DNA of 64,000 bases from Ruegeria lacuscaerulensis (GTDB lineage: Bacteria > Pseudomonadota > Alphaproteobacteria > Rhodobacterales > Rhodobacteraceae), in the NCBI RefSeq assembly GCF_013031245.1, contig NZ_WPZL01000003.1, forward strand, positions 186,001 through 250,000, read 5' to 3'. This document shows positions 1-9,400 of the stretch, piece by piece. Within the stretch, counting starts at the first letter, position 1, and every line of letters starts with the position of its first letter. The notes under the pieces were generated by a model. It had not been told where the DNA came from. It made no database searches and worked only from the letters and a program-made list of their open reading frames with translations. The translations under genes were made by a program, and so were the position numbers.

Positions 1-494
1 CGACCCGCGTGACACGCCAGGCAATCATCGACGGCGGACTTGAGACAACGATCACTGCGGTTGATCCATATCCACGCGCAGACATCGCCCATGTCGTCGA
101 TCAGTTCGAGCAAAAACGGCTGGAAGAAGTCGATCCGGCGCTTTTCGAAAAACTTGAAGCTGGCGATGTCTTGTTCATCGACTCCAGCCATGTTGTCCGC
201 ATGAGCAACGATGTGGCGCATCTGTTCTGCCGGATCATCCCGGCGCTGAAACCGGGCGTCGTTATCCACGTGCACGATGTTTTTCTGCCCTACGAATACC
301 CCAAGCGGTTTTTCTACGACTGCCCAGGCTGGGGAGAGCAGTACATGCTGCACGCTTTGCTGCAATCTGGTGCATATTCAATGCTTTGGCCCGGATATTA
401 CCTTCAGCAGGATCGCCCTGATGCGGTCGATTCATTGCCGTTCCTGAAAGAGGGCCGGGCGCAGAGTATTTGGGTTCAGGTCAAAGAAAATTGA
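1..494 (+). CDS. C-terminal part of a class I SAM-dependent methyltransferase (cut by window edge)
   Basis: The reading frame is open to the window edge, so the true start lies upstream; the GTG at 9 is only the first possible start inside. The visible part keeps the end of a Rossmann methyltransferase: a strand ending in acidic residues (DVLFIDSSHV), then LKPGVVIHVHDVFLPYEYP, as in the Methyltransf_24 type where a buried Asp-His pair and a final Asp frame the active site. The SAM-binding glycine loop is outside the window. The substrate cannot be told; such proteins often modify sugars or small molecules. A short gap of 71 bases separates it from the next gene. Confidence 0.6.
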   Translation, partial: TRVTRQAIIDGGLETTITAVDPYPRADIAHVVDQFEQKRLEEVDPALFEKLEAGDVLFIDSSHVVRMSNDVAHLFCRIIPALKPGVVIHVHDVFLPYEYPKRFFYDCPGWGEQYMLHALLQSGAYSMLWPGYYLQQDRPDAVDSLPFLKEGRAQSIWVQVKEN

Positions 495-565
495 TTTCCA
501 AGTGATCCGAGGCGGCTGAGCCCCCGTACCCCTTTCCATAACAAGCTGGAGAGGAGAAGACAGCC

Positions 566-1042
566 ATGTTTCGCCGTACATTCATGGGCGCTGCCGCCGC
601 ACTTGCACTTGCTTTGCCTGTTAAGGCTCAGGCCGCGGATATTGTGGACACCGCCGTTTCGGCCGGGTCTTTCAATACGCTGGTCGCCGCCGTTCAGGCC
701 GCAGGTCTGGTCGATACGTTGAAGGGCGACGGTCCGTTTACCGTATTTGCGCCGACTGATGAGGCGTTCGCGGCGTTGCCTGAAGGTACGGTGGAAACGT
801 TGCTTCTGCCCGAAAACAAAGCGCAATTGGTCGAGATTTTGACGTATCACGTGGTTCCGGCCAAGGTCATGTCGGGTGACATCGCCGGTAAGCGTGCCAA
901 GGTTCTGACCGTGCAGGGCGACCGTCTCAGTGTGAACGCGAAGAACGGTGTGAAGGTAAATGGTGCCGAAGTAGTTCAGGCGGATATCGAAGCCAGCAAC
1001 GGCGTCATCCACGTAGTCGACGCGGTGATTCTTCCGGAATAA
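566..1042 (+). CDS. Secreted fasciclin (FAS1) domain protein
   Basis: The protein has 158 residues. Residues 1-23 form a signal peptide ending in KAQA, and the rest is a single FAS1 domain with the typical stretches [15 protein letters not shown] (H1 box) and [10 protein letters not shown], ending in [14 protein letters not shown] (H2 box). FAS1 proteins are secreted or periplasmic and act in adhesion or in binding small ligands; the ligand here is unknown. A Shine-Dalgarno sequence (GGAGAGGAG) lies upstream of the ATG. A symmetric terminator follows directly and separates it from the convergent transpeptidase gene. Confidence 0.85.
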   Translation: MFRRTFMGAAAALALALPVKAQAADIVDTAVSAGSFNTLVAAVQAAGLVDTLKGDGPFTVFAPTDEAFAALPEGTVETLLLPENKAQLVEILTYHVVPAKVMSGDIAGKRAKVLTVQGDRLSVNAKNGVKVNGAEVVQADIEASNGVIHVVDAVILPE

Positions 1043-1063
1043 GCGCTATTTCATAGATCAAAA

Positions 1064-1091
1064 AGCCCCGGTCCATTTGGCCGGGGCTTTG
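1064..1091. terminator. Bidirectional intrinsic terminator between fasciclin and L,D-transpeptidase genes
   Basis: An 8-bp stem (AGCCCCGG with CCGGGGCT) is flanked by A residues on the left and T residues on the right, so it can stop transcription from either convergent gene. Confidence 0.75.
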
Positions 1092-1095
1092 TTCG

Positions 1096-1698
1096 TCAGA
1101 CTAACCTGACCTGTGTTCCGATTTGCACCAGAGGATACAATTCCTCGACATGCTGATTGTAAAGGCCGATGCAGCCGGAAGAGCTTTGACGTCCGATTTT
1201 CCGCGTGTCATGCGTGCCGTGCACCAGATAGGCGGGCCAGTCCAAATACATGGCGCGCGTGCCAAGCGGGTTGCCGGGATCGCCACCTTCCATCCGCACG
1301 GGCAACGACGGGTCACGTTCACGCATAGACGAAGTCGGAGTCCAGCTTGGGTTCTCGGTCTTGCGCACGACCTTGGTATAGCCGCGTTTGGTCAGTTCTT
1401 CGCTCATGGGAACCGAGCTGGGGTATAGCTTGTAAGTTCCATCTGGCCCCCAATAGTGGACAGCGCGGCTGGTAATATCGGCTAACAGACAGCCAACACC
1501 CAACTCATCAAAGTGGTCCTGCCAGTTCTGCTGTGAGAATGAGGAAACGTTGCGGCGTACCGGCAGCTGAGTGCTGATCGCTTCTTCATCCAGCGGGAAA
1601 GCGTCGGTGCTTTGTTGTGCACGCAAAACGGCAGGCGTCGCCAGAAGCGACGCTGCGCCCAACAAGGCAGAGCGGCGGGTCATGCGGGGATTTGACAA
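1096..1698 (-). CDS. L,D-transpeptidase (YkuD family), Tat-exported
   Basis: The protein has 200 residues. It starts with a twin-arginine signal (TRRSALLG, hydrophobic run, ending VLRAQ), so export in folded form is likely. The catalytic motif is HGTHDT followed by SSSGCIGLYN, with the nucleophilic cysteine near residue 176 and the conserved histidine about 20 residues before. YkuD enzymes form 3-3 peptidoglycan cross-links or attach proteins to the wall in the periplasm. It is converging on the fasciclin gene and stands as a single gene. Confidence 0.85.
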   Translation of the reverse strand: MSNPRMTRRSALLGAASLLATPAVLRAQQSTDAFPLDEEAISTQLPVRRNVSSFSQQNWQDHFDELGVGCLLADITSRAVHYWGPDGTYKLYPSSVPMSEELTKRGYTKVVRKTENPSWTPTSSMRERDPSLPVRMEGGDPGNPLGTRAMYLDWPAYLVHGTHDTRKIGRQSSSGCIGLYNQHVEELYPLVQIGTQVRLV

Positions 1699-1835
1699 AT
1701 TGGCCTCCGGTTCAGGAACTGCTCGAGCAATAATTTGCTGCTAAATTATTGACCGTGGACCTGATTTTCTAGGGCTCAGCGACTGAATTTATCGTGAAGC
1801 GGCCAAAAAGGATCAGAATTGGCGGTGCATTGCCG

Positions 1836-1862
1836 AAAAAACCCGGCCTGAGACAGGCCGGG
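1836..1862 (-). terminator. Intrinsic terminator of mmsA
   Basis: An 8-bp GC stem (CCCGGCCT with AGGCCGGG) is followed on the minus strand by a run of T residues, 30 bases past the mmsA stop codon. Confidence 0.8.
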
Positions 1863-1892
1863 CTGATTGGTGCCACTGGTCCGGTGTTCGGA

Positions 1893-3392
1893 TCAGTCCA
1901 TTGCTTTGAAGTTGAACTCGCCGCCTTCCTTGATCCCGGACGGCCAGCGCGCCGTTACTGTCTTGGTGCGGGTGTAGAACTTGAAGCTGTCCGGGCCATG
2001 CTGGTTCAGGTCGCCAAACATGGATTTCTTCCACCCACCGAAGGTGTGGTAGGCCAGCGGAACCGGGATCGGTACGTTGATCCCGATCATGCCGATGTTT
2101 ACACGGCTCGCGAAATCACGTGCGGTATCGCCATCACGGGTAAAGATCGCGGTGCCGTTGCCGTACTCATGGTCCATGGCCAGCTTCAGCGCTTCTTCAT
2201 AGGAACCTGCGCGAACGGTTGACAGAACCGGACCGAAGATCTCCTGCTTGTAGATGTCCATGTCAGGGGTCACGTTGTCGAACAGGTGCGGGCCGACAAA
2301 GAAGCCGTCCTCATAGCCCTGCAGGCTGAAATCACGGTTGTCGACGACCAGTTTCGCGCCTTGCTCCACGCCCGAGTTGATCAGGCCCAGAATGCGCTCT
2401 TTCGCAGCGCTGGTTACGACAGGACCCATGTCCACGTCGTCGCCTGCTGTGTACGGACCAACCTTCAGCTTTTCAACGCGTGGGATCAGTTTTTCGATAA
2501 GCGCGTCGGCGGTTTCCTCGCCCACGGGAACGGCGACCGAAATGGCCATGCAACGTTCACCAGCAGCACCGAAACCTGCACCGACCAACGCGTCGGCGGC
2601 CTGATCCAGATCCGCATCCGGCATGACGATCATATGGTTTTTCGCGCCGCCAAAGCACTGCGCGCGCTTACCGTTCGCGGTGGCACGCGAATAGATGTAT
2701 TGCGCGATCGGGGTCGATCCCACAAAGGACACGCCCTGAATGATTTCGCTGTCCAGCAGAGTGTCCACGGCTTCTTTGTCGCCATTGACGACCTGGAAGA
2801 CACCTTTGGGCAGACCGGCCTCGACGAACAATTCGGCCAGCATCAGCGGAACCGAGGGGTCACGCTCGGACGGCTTAAGCACCACGGCGTTGCCGCAGGC
2901 TAACGCCGGGCCGACATGCCACAACGGCATCATGGCCGGGAAGTTGAAGGGCATGATCGAAGCGACGACACCCAGCGGCTGGCGCATGGAATACATGTCG
3001 ATGCCAGGGCCTGCGCTGTCGGTGAACTCGCCTTTCAGCATCTGAGGCGCGCCGATGCAGTATTCGATCACTTCCAGACCGCGCTGCAGGTCGCCCTTGG
3101 CGTCGGGGATGGTTTTGCCGTGCTCACGGCTTAATGCCTCGGCCAGCTCGTCCATGTCGCGATTCATCAACGCGACCATTTTCATCATGACGCGTGCGCG
3201 TTTCTGCGGGTTGGTCGCGCCCCATGCGGGCTGAGCGGCGGCCGCGTCTTCGATGGCGACCGTGGTTTCAGCCACGCTTGCCATCGGGCATTTATACTGT
3301 ACTTCACCCGTTGCCGGGTTGAAAATATCGTCGAAACGTCCGGACGCGCCAGCAACGTTTTCACCGTTGATGAAATGGGTCAGTTCGGTCAT
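1893..3392 (-). CDS. mmsA: Methylmalonate-semialdehyde dehydrogenase (CoA-acylating)
   Basis: The protein has 499 residues, the normal size. It belongs to the aldehyde dehydrogenase superfamily and oxidises (methyl)malonate semialdehyde to propionyl-CoA or acetyl-CoA with NAD and CoA, in valine, inositol or beta-alanine breakdown. Typical parts are PFNFPAMMPLW, the nucleotide-binding stretch SFVGSTPIAQYIY, FGGAKNHMIVMPDAD and the catalytic cysteine in GAAGERCMAIS near residue 285; KQEIFGPVL lies further on. The ATG at 3392 is chosen because GGAGGAATT precedes it; the longer frame upstream runs into the divergent regulator's promoter. No other valine-pathway genes are adjacent. Confidence 0.92.
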   Translation of the reverse strand: MTELTHFINGENVAGASGRFDDIFNPATGEVQYKCPMASVAETTVAIEDAAAAQPAWGATNPQKRARVMMKMVALMNRDMDELAEALSREHGKTIPDAKGDLQRGLEVIEYCIGAPQMLKGEFTDSAGPGIDMYSMRQPLGVVASIMPFNFPAMMPLWHVGPALACGNAVVLKPSERDPSVPLMLAELFVEAGLPKGVFQVVNGDKEAVDTLLDSEIIQGVSFVGSTPIAQYIYSRATANGKRAQCFGGAKNHMIVMPDADLDQAADALVGAGFGAAGERCMAISVAVPVGEETADALIEKLIPRVEKLKVGPYTAGDDVDMGPVVTSAAKERILGLINSGVEQGAKLVVDNRDFSLQGYEDGFFVGPHLFDNVTPDMDIYKQEIFGPVLSTVRAGSYEEALKLAMDHEYGNGTAIFTRDGDTARDFASRVNIGMIGINVPIPVPLAYHTFGGWKKSMFGDLNQHGPDSFKFYTRTKTVTARWPSGIKEGGEFNFKAMD

Positions 3393-3429
3393 GGCCAATT
3401 CCTCCATTGATTTTGGGCGCAGAATAGGC

Positions 3430-3479
3430 TTGCAAAATTCACATGAACAGAGGCAATGTCTCAAAGGAGTTTTGCAAAA
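3430..3479. promoter_or_regulatory. Inverted repeat in the mmsA / LysR divergent region
   Basis: TTGCAAAA at 3430-3437 and TTTTGCAA at 3470-3477 are inverted copies; the second lies inside a perfect 10-base palindrome, TTTTGCAAAA. The pair sits between the two divergent starts, where LysR-type regulators usually bind. Binding by the adjacent regulator is inferred. Confidence 0.4.
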
Positions 3480-3495
3480 ATGCAAAGGGCAAGGC

Positions 3496-4398
3496 GTGGC
3501 GACAAACTGGGATGACATGCGTGTTTTTCTGGCCGTTGCACGGGAAGAGAGTCTGTCGGCTGCCGGGCGTATTCTCAAGATCGACCCCGCAACAGTAGGG
3601 CGCAGGATTGCGCGGCTTGAAGCCTCGCTAGATGCGCCGCTATTTACCAAATCGCAGCAAGGCTATGTACTGACCTCTGCTGGCGAACGCCTGCTGGACC
3701 ACGGATTAAAAGCTGAAGAGGCCATGCGTTCGGCTACGGGCGCGCTGGCGGGGTCGTCCAAAACGCTCAGCGGGCAAATCAGGATAGGGGCCCCTGACGG
3801 CAGCGCCAATTACCTTTTGCCGCAAGTTTGCGCAAAAATCAGCGACGCCAATCCCGATCTGGACATCCAGATTCTCGCCTTGCCGCGGGTCATTAACCTG
3901 TCCCGGCGCGAGGCCGATATGGCCGTGACAGTCAGTGCGCCAACGGCAGGGCGAGTGCTGGTTCAGAAGATCAGCGACTACAGGCTACATCTGGTTGCAA
4001 CTCAGGACTATCTGAACTCGCATGATCCGATCCGGACGGTCGCTGACCTGAAAGGCCACCGGGTGATTGGTTACATACCGGATATGATCTTTGACCGCGA
4101 GCTGGATTATCTCGTTGATATCGGTGTTGACCGTGTCGCACTTGCATCGAACTCTGTCTCAGTCCAGCTGCGGCAGGTTGTGCAAGGGTCGGGTATATGT
4201 GTGGCGCATGACTTTACGCTGCCATTTCATCCAAACCTAAAGAAAATCCTGACGGATCAGGTGAGTCTGACCCGGAGTTTCCACCTGGTGCGACACCAGG
4301 GCGACCAACGGAACGAGCGCCTGAATCGCTTTGCTCAGGCTCTTAGTCTGGGCATTCGCGAAGAGGTTGAGCGGCTTGAGGCCCAAGCTTCATCTTGA
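3496..4398 (+). CDS. LysR-family transcriptional regulator, divergent from mmsA
   Basis: The protein has 300 residues from a GTG start giving MATNWDDMRVFLAVAREES, a typical LysR beginning. The winged helix-turn-helix is at residues 5-62 (SAAGRILKIDPATVGRRI, then RLEASL) and the periplasmic-binding-protein-like effector domain fills the rest. The recognition helix resembles those of regulators of aldehyde dehydrogenase and amino acid genes. The longer frame upstream overlaps the mmsA coding region and is rejected. Its divergent position makes mmsA the likely target; the effector is unknown. Confidence 0.8.
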   Translation: MATNWDDMRVFLAVAREESLSAAGRILKIDPATVGRRIARLEASLDAPLFTKSQQGYVLTSAGERLLDHGLKAEEAMRSATGALAGSSKTLSGQIRIGAPDGSANYLLPQVCAKISDANPDLDIQILALPRVINLSRREADMAVTVSAPTAGRVLVQKISDYRLHLVATQDYLNSHDPIRTVADLKGHRVIGYIPDMIFDRELDYLVDIGVDRVALASNSVSVQLRQVVQGSGICVAHDFTLPFHPNLKKILTDQVSLTRSFHLVRHQGDQRNERLNRFAQALSLGIREEVERLEAQASS

Positions 4399-4458
4399 CA
4401 GGCCCAGACATTCCGGCAACGCTTTGGAAAACAGGTAATTATTTCGGAGGATACGCTT

Positions 4459-4896
4459 ATGCTTGTTCAGGCTATTCTGAATTCCAAGGCCACCGGAGGT
4501 GTTGAAACGGTTACCCCGTCGGTCACCGTGTCCGAGGCAGCGAAAATCCTGGCGGAAAAGCGGATCGGGACAGTTGTGGTGTCCGAGGATAACGGCCAGA
4601 CGGCCTCAGGCATTCTGTCCGAGCGCGATATCGTGCGGGAACTTGCAGCAAATGGCAGTGCCTGCCTGACGCAACCCGTCAGCGCATATATGACTCGCAA
4701 TCTCGAAACGGCGACAAAACAGGACACAGTTCAGGATATCATGTCACGCATGACCGAAGGTCGCTTTCGCCACATGCCGATTATCGAAGATGGCAAGCTG
4801 ATTGGCATCGTGACACTGGGTGACGTCGTCAAGGCGCAGCTGACAGAGCTGGCTATGGAAAAAGACGCTTTGCAAGGCATGATAATGGGGCATTGA
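4459..4896 (+). CDS. Tandem CBS-domain protein
   Basis: The protein has 145 residues and consists of two CBS motifs (about residues 10-65 and 75-132), including GTVVVSEDNG, GILSERDIVREL and FRHMPIIEDGKLIGIVTLGDVVK. CBS pairs bind adenosine nucleotides or related ligands and act as energy or redox sensors. There is no attached catalytic domain, so the partner is unknown. It is preceded by CGGAGGAT. It lies between the LysR gene and coaD in the same direction. Confidence 0.85.
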   Translation: MLVQAILNSKATGGVETVTPSVTVSEAAKILAEKRIGTVVVSEDNGQTASGILSERDIVRELAANGSACLTQPVSAYMTRNLETATKQDTVQDIMSRMTEGRFRHMPIIEDGKLIGIVTLGDVVKAQLTELAMEKDALQGMIMGH

Positions 4897-4981
4897 TACG
4901 CCTCGCCCCTAATGCCGCCCCTTGCACCTGCGGCAAAGTTATGTTTGCTTGCGCAGAAATTTTGTTGCGCAGGAGGCCGCG

Positions 4982-5473
4982 ATGAGGGTTGGATTATATC
5001 CCGGAACATTTGATCCGATCACGCTGGGTCATATCGACATCATACGCCGCGCCTCAGCTCTGGTGGACAAGCTTGTCATCGGCGTGGCCATCAACCGTGA
5101 CAAAGGGCCTTTGTTTTCTCTGGAAGAACGCGTCGAGATGATTGAGGCAGAATGCGCCCATCTGACCCAGCAGACCGGAACGGAAATCGTAGCCCATCCC
5201 TTTGAGAACCTGCTGATTGACTGTGCACGTGACGTAGGTGCGCAAATCATTGTGCGCGGACTGCGGGCTGTGGCGGATTTTGAATATGAATTCCAGATGG
5301 TTGGAATGAACCGGGCCCTCGACGATTCGATAGAGACCGTATTCCTGATGGCCGAAGCCCGGCATCAGGCCATCGCCTCGAAACTGGTAAAGGAAATCGC
5401 GCGGTTGAATGGGGACGTGTCGAAATTCGTCACGCCCCGCATCAATACTGCGCTTAAAGAACGGTTAGGCTAA
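4982..5473 (+). CDS. coaD: Phosphopantetheine adenylyltransferase
   Basis: The protein has 163 residues. It transfers AMP to 4'-phosphopantetheine, the fourth step of coenzyme A synthesis in the cytoplasm. The nucleotidyltransferase motif TFDPITLGHIDII (the T/HxGH signature) is at residues 9-21, and IIVRGLRAVADFEYEFQM and KLVKEIARLNGDVS are family-typical. The start at 4982 is chosen over an upstream ATG because MRVGLYPGTFDP is the standard N-terminus and AGGAGG precedes it. Its last 9 bases overlap the convergent gap gene. Confidence 0.95.
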   Translation: MRVGLYPGTFDPITLGHIDIIRRASALVDKLVIGVAINRDKGPLFSLEERVEMIEAECAHLTQQTGTEIVAHPFENLLIDCARDVGAQIIVRGLRAVADFEYEFQMVGMNRALDDSIETVFLMAEARHQAIASKLVKEIARLNGDVSKFVTPRINTALKERLG

Positions 5474-6469
5474 GGCACCCATCGCCGCCGCCGTATCCAG
5501 CATCCGGTTCGAGAAACCCCATTCGTTATCGTACCACGCCAATACGCGGACCAATGTGCCGTCGGTGACGTTTGTTTCGGGCAGCGACACGGTCGAGCTG
5601 TGGGAGTCGTGGTTGAAATCCACCGAGATCAGCGGCCGGTTCTCGGCTGCCAGAACGCCGGGGATCCTGGCTGCGGCCTCGACAAACAGGGCGTTTACCT
5701 CTTCTTCGGTCGTCGGGCGCGAAACCTCGGCCACCAGATCAACAACGGAGACATTGGGGGTTGGAACCCGAATGGCCTGACCGGTCAGTTTGCCAGCCAG
5801 TTGCGGCAGCACGAGACCAACCGCCGAGGCTGCTCCGGTTGTGGTTGGGATCATCGACAGAGCGGCCGCACGCGACAGGTACGGGTCCTTTCCGGCCGTG
5901 TCGTGGGCGGGTTGGCTGGCGGTATAGGCGTGAATGGTGGTCATATTGCCGTGCACGATGCCAAGCCCCGCATCCAATGCCGCCGCGACCGGAGACAGAC
6001 TGTTGGTGGTGCAGGAGGCGTTGGAAACGACCGTATCATCTGCCGTCAGTTCGTGTTCGTTGACACCAAAAACTACTGTTCTTACCGCTCCATCACCGCG
6101 GGCAGGGGCCGAGATCAGAACTTTTTTCGAACCGTTTTCAAAGTGGCGGGATGCGGTTTCACGTGTACGGAACACTCCGGTGCACTCAAGTACAACATCC
6201 ACATCTGACCAGTTCAGCATTTCCGGCTCACGCTCGCTGGTCAGGCGGATCGGGCCTGCGCCCACGTCCAGACCCGCGTCGGTCAGGTTCACCGGATTGT
6301 TGTAGCGCCCATGCACGCTGTCGAACTCAAACAGATGCGCGTTCATTTCCGGTTTGGCCAGATCATTGACGGCTACAATTTCTACATCCGTGCGGCCGGT
6401 CTCCATGGCGGCCCGCAGAACACCGCGTCCGATCCGTCCAAATCCGTTGATTGCCAACTTGAGTGCCAT
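5465..6469 (-). CDS. gap: Type I glyceraldehyde-3-phosphate dehydrogenase, paralogue 1 (NAD-type)
   Basis: The protein has 334 residues. It interconverts glyceraldehyde 3-phosphate and 1,3-bisphosphoglycerate. The Rossmann motif INGFGRIGRG is at residues 7-16, the catalytic Cys153 is in SNASCTTN, and the C-terminal WYDNEWGFSNRM is standard. Residue 36 is Asp (AVNDL), the residue that usually selects NAD over NADP, unlike the second paralogue nearby. The start is 34 bases from a perfect GTTAGCGCTAAC palindrome. Sequence around Cys153 (NSLSPVA) is more divergent than in paralogue 2. Its stop overlaps coaD tail to tail. Confidence 0.92.
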   Translation of the reverse strand: MALKLAINGFGRIGRGVLRAAMETGRTDVEIVAVNDLAKPEMNAHLFEFDSVHGRYNNPVNLTDAGLDVGAGPIRLTSEREPEMLNWSDVDVVLECTGVFRTRETASRHFENGSKKVLISAPARGDGAVRTVVFGVNEHELTADDTVVSNASCTTNSLSPVAAALDAGLGIVHGNMTTIHAYTASQPAHDTAGKDPYLSRAAALSMIPTTTGAASAVGLVLPQLAGKLTGQAIRVPTPNVSVVDLVAEVSRPTTEEEVNALFVEAAARIPGVLAAENRPLISVDFNHDSHSSTVSLPETNVTDGTLVRVLAWYDNEWGFSNRMLDTAAAMGALA

Positions 6470-6502
6470 GTTCTGCTCCGTCCGGGTATCGGTTTGATAA
6501 AA

Positions 6503-6514
6503 GTTAGCGCTAAC
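6503..6514. promoter_or_regulatory. Perfect LacI-type palindrome upstream of gap paralogue 1
   Basis: GTTAGCGCTAAC is a perfect 12-base palindrome 34 bases before the start codon. It resembles the site described for the carbon regulator CceR in Rhodobacter. Related sites occur before the second gap gene and the aldolase gene. Confidence 0.6.
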
Positions 6515-6551
6515 AACGCCAGATCAGCCGAAATGTCAAGCAAAACCTCTG

Positions 6552-6695
6552 TTACCGCCAGAAAGCGATCCAGTCCAAAAAGGCGTAGAGCTTTTTACCG
6601 AGGAAAACCAAATGGTCGGGGCCAAAGACGGCATAGTCAGTGATCACCCCACCAAGGATCAAAAGGCCGAGCCATATAGCAATTTGATTGGTCAT
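6552..6695 (-). CDS. Small membrane peptide, 47 residues, between the two gap genes
   Basis: An ATG frame of 47 residues runs from 6695 to a TAA at 6552. It reads MTNQIAIWLGLLILGGVITD, then YAVFGPDHLVFLGKKLYAFL, and ends DWIAFWR. The first 25 residues form one clear membrane segment and the tail is aromatic and basic, a pattern seen in genuine short membrane proteins and unlikely by chance. It is placed after the terminator of gap paralogue 2 and upstream of paralogue 1 on the same strand. No function is known to me. Confidence 0.6.
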   Translation of the reverse strand: MTNQIAIWLGLLILGGVITDYAVFGPDHLVFLGKKLYAFLDWIAFWR

Positions 6696-6713
6696 AGTGG
6701 CCCCGAACGAAAA

Positions 6714-6740
6714 CGCCCGCCCAGATAACCTGAGCGGGCG
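6714..6740 (-). terminator. Intrinsic terminator of gap paralogue 2
   Basis: A 7-bp GC stem (CGCCCGC with GCGGGCG) is followed by TTTT on the minus strand, 27 bases past the stop codon. Confidence 0.7.
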
Positions 6741-6766
6741 AAAAGGTTCAAGAATTCAAACCGATC

Positions 6767-7768
<1,002 letters not shown>

Positions 7769-7856
7769 TAGACGTCTCCAAATGCGCTTGCTTTGTGGGC
7801 CATATAGCGGTCAATGCGCTTTCTCAAAAGACCAAAAGTGACATATTTTTAACGTG

Positions 7857-7898
7857 TTAGCGCAAACCTGCGCCGATTGCGCTAACGCTTGCGCTAAG
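7857..7898. promoter_or_regulatory. Cluster of three TTAGCGCTAA-like sites upstream of gap paralogue 2
   Basis: Three GCGC-centred sites each keep one perfect TAA half: TTAGCGCAAA (7857-7866), ATTGCGCTAA (7876-7885) and CTTGCGCTAA (7888-7897). They lie between the divergent gap paralogue 2 and the DUF808 gene, so either may be controlled. Confidence 0.5.
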
Positions 7899-7949
7899 CG
7901 TCGGATCAGGTAGGGTCCGGTTGCGGCAGGTGAAAGGAAAGGAACCAGC

Positions 7950-8921
7950 ATGAGCGGTCTTTTGGCGCTGTTGGATGATGTTGCAGGTATTGCCAAGGTT
8001 GCAGCGGCGTCGGTGGATGATGTGGTTGCTGCGGCAGGTAAAGCCGGGGCCAAGACTGCGGGAGTCATCATTGACGATGCGGCTGTCACGCCGAAATACG
8101 TTCAGGGATTCGCGCCCGCACGGGAATTGCCGATCATCTGGCGCATTGCGCGGGGATCGGTGTTCAACAAGATCGTCTTGCTGCTGCCTGTCGCTTTGCT
8201 GCTGGCAAATTTTGCGCCTTGGCTGATTACGCCGCTATTGATGCTCGGGGGGTCCTATTTATGCTTCGAGGGCGCGGAGAAGATATTTCACGTTCTGTTT
8301 CCCCATGGCAGTCACGCCATTGATGAGGATATGAGCGTCCGGGATCCCGGACATCTGGAAGAACAAAAGGTCAAAGGCGCGATTAAGACGGATTTCATCC
8401 TGTCGGCGGAAATCATGACCATAGCGCTGGCCGCGATTGAGGCACCGAACCTCTGGATGCAAGCCGCAACATTGGCGGTTGTTGGGATTGGTGTGACATT
8501 GGCGGTGTACGGTTCAGTCGCCTTAATCGTGAAAATGGACGACGTTGGCTTGTTTCTCGCCCAAAACGCGCCGACACCTGTCGGGCGTGGATTGGGGCGC
8601 GGGTTGGTCAAGGCGATGCCCGGGGTGATGAAAACTCTTTCCATTGTCGGGACCGCCGCGATGCTATGGGTCGGCGGATCGATCATCATTCACGGGATGG
8701 AGGTTCTGGGATTTGGCTGGCTGGGCCATCACATTCACGACTGGGCCTATGCGATCGGGCATTCAGTTTCAGAACAGTGGGCTGGCGCAGTTGAGTGGGT
8801 CATCAAAGCCGCAATGGATGGTGTCTTTGGGCTGGCCTGGGGGATGGTCCTGATACCTATTGCGACAAAGGTGATTGGGCCGGTTTTGCAATCAGAGTCT
8901 CAGAAAACTGATAGTCACTAG
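7950..8921 (+). CDS. DUF808 (YedI-type) inner membrane protein
   Basis: The protein has 323 residues. It starts MSGLLALLDDVAGIAKVAA and continues with KTAGVIIDDAAVTPKYVQGF, both typical of the DUF808 family, then several membrane segments from about residue 70 (IVLLLPVALLLANF, LITPLLMLGGSYLCFEGAEK, and later helices near 150-180, 215-240 and 290-310). The family is an uncharacterised set of multi-pass membrane proteins. It is divergent from gap paralogue 2 and followed by a stretch without a clear gene. Confidence 0.85.
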   Translation: MSGLLALLDDVAGIAKVAAASVDDVVAAAGKAGAKTAGVIIDDAAVTPKYVQGFAPARELPIIWRIARGSVFNKIVLLLPVALLLANFAPWLITPLLMLGGSYLCFEGAEKIFHVLFPHGSHAIDEDMSVRDPGHLEEQKVKGAIKTDFILSAEIMTIALAAIEAPNLWMQAATLAVVGIGVTLAVYGSVALIVKMDDVGLFLAQNAPTPVGRGLGRGLVKAMPGVMKTLSIVGTAAMLWVGGSIIIHGMEVLGFGWLGHHIHDWAYAIGHSVSEQWAGAVEWVIKAAMDGVFGLAWGMVLIPIATKVIGPVLQSESQKTDSH

Positions 8922-9357
8922 AAAAAAAGCGAAGAGAATTGAATACCAAGAACGCACCAATAATCAAAATTATCTCCGGGCCAAGCCCCACTGAGCAGGG
9001 TGTGAAAAATGCTGCAAGTGATGGATTGGGATCGGTAGTTTCTGCAATGAGCGCAGCAGCTGACCTGATGCCTTTTGATTCCAAGGAGTTATTCAGTGTA
9101 TTGCACTTTCGCCTTCACACCGCACAGGAAGCGCAAAAGCGCAGTGGTTGGATAGGAGGGCGACTGTACAATCGCTTCACTGGCTAATCGACTGAATACA
9201 TTCCGCTTTCTGGCGCGCACCTTGTGCAGACGTTTTCAGCGGCGGGGATTCAAGCACCCGACTTTGTTATCGCGAGAGGGCAATATGAGCTGCGTTTGGA
9301 TTATGCCAAGCAAGCACATGACGCGTTGAAGAAACGATTTGAGGCGTGACAAAACAA
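8922..9357 (+). other. Gene-poor stretch with two in-frame open segments; possible decayed gene
   Basis: No intact gene is recognised here. One plus-strand frame is open from 8939 to a TAA at 9185, then stays open after it to a TGA at 9347; the second half ends in YELRLDYAKQAHDALKKRF, which looks like a real protein end. The first half is more AT-rich than its neighbours. Together they could be one gene broken by a stop codon, or unrelated pieces. I do not recognise the family. Confidence 0.3.
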
Positions 9358-9379
9358 AAGGGCGGCTAACGCCGCCCTT
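9358..9379 (-). terminator. Intrinsic terminator of tkt
   Basis: A 9-bp stem (AAGGGCGGC with GCCGCCCTT, four-base loop) is followed on the minus strand by TTGTTTTG. It lies 22 bases past the tkt stop. Confidence 0.8.
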
Positions 9380-9400
9380 TGCTTGGGGTCTTGGTTGGAC

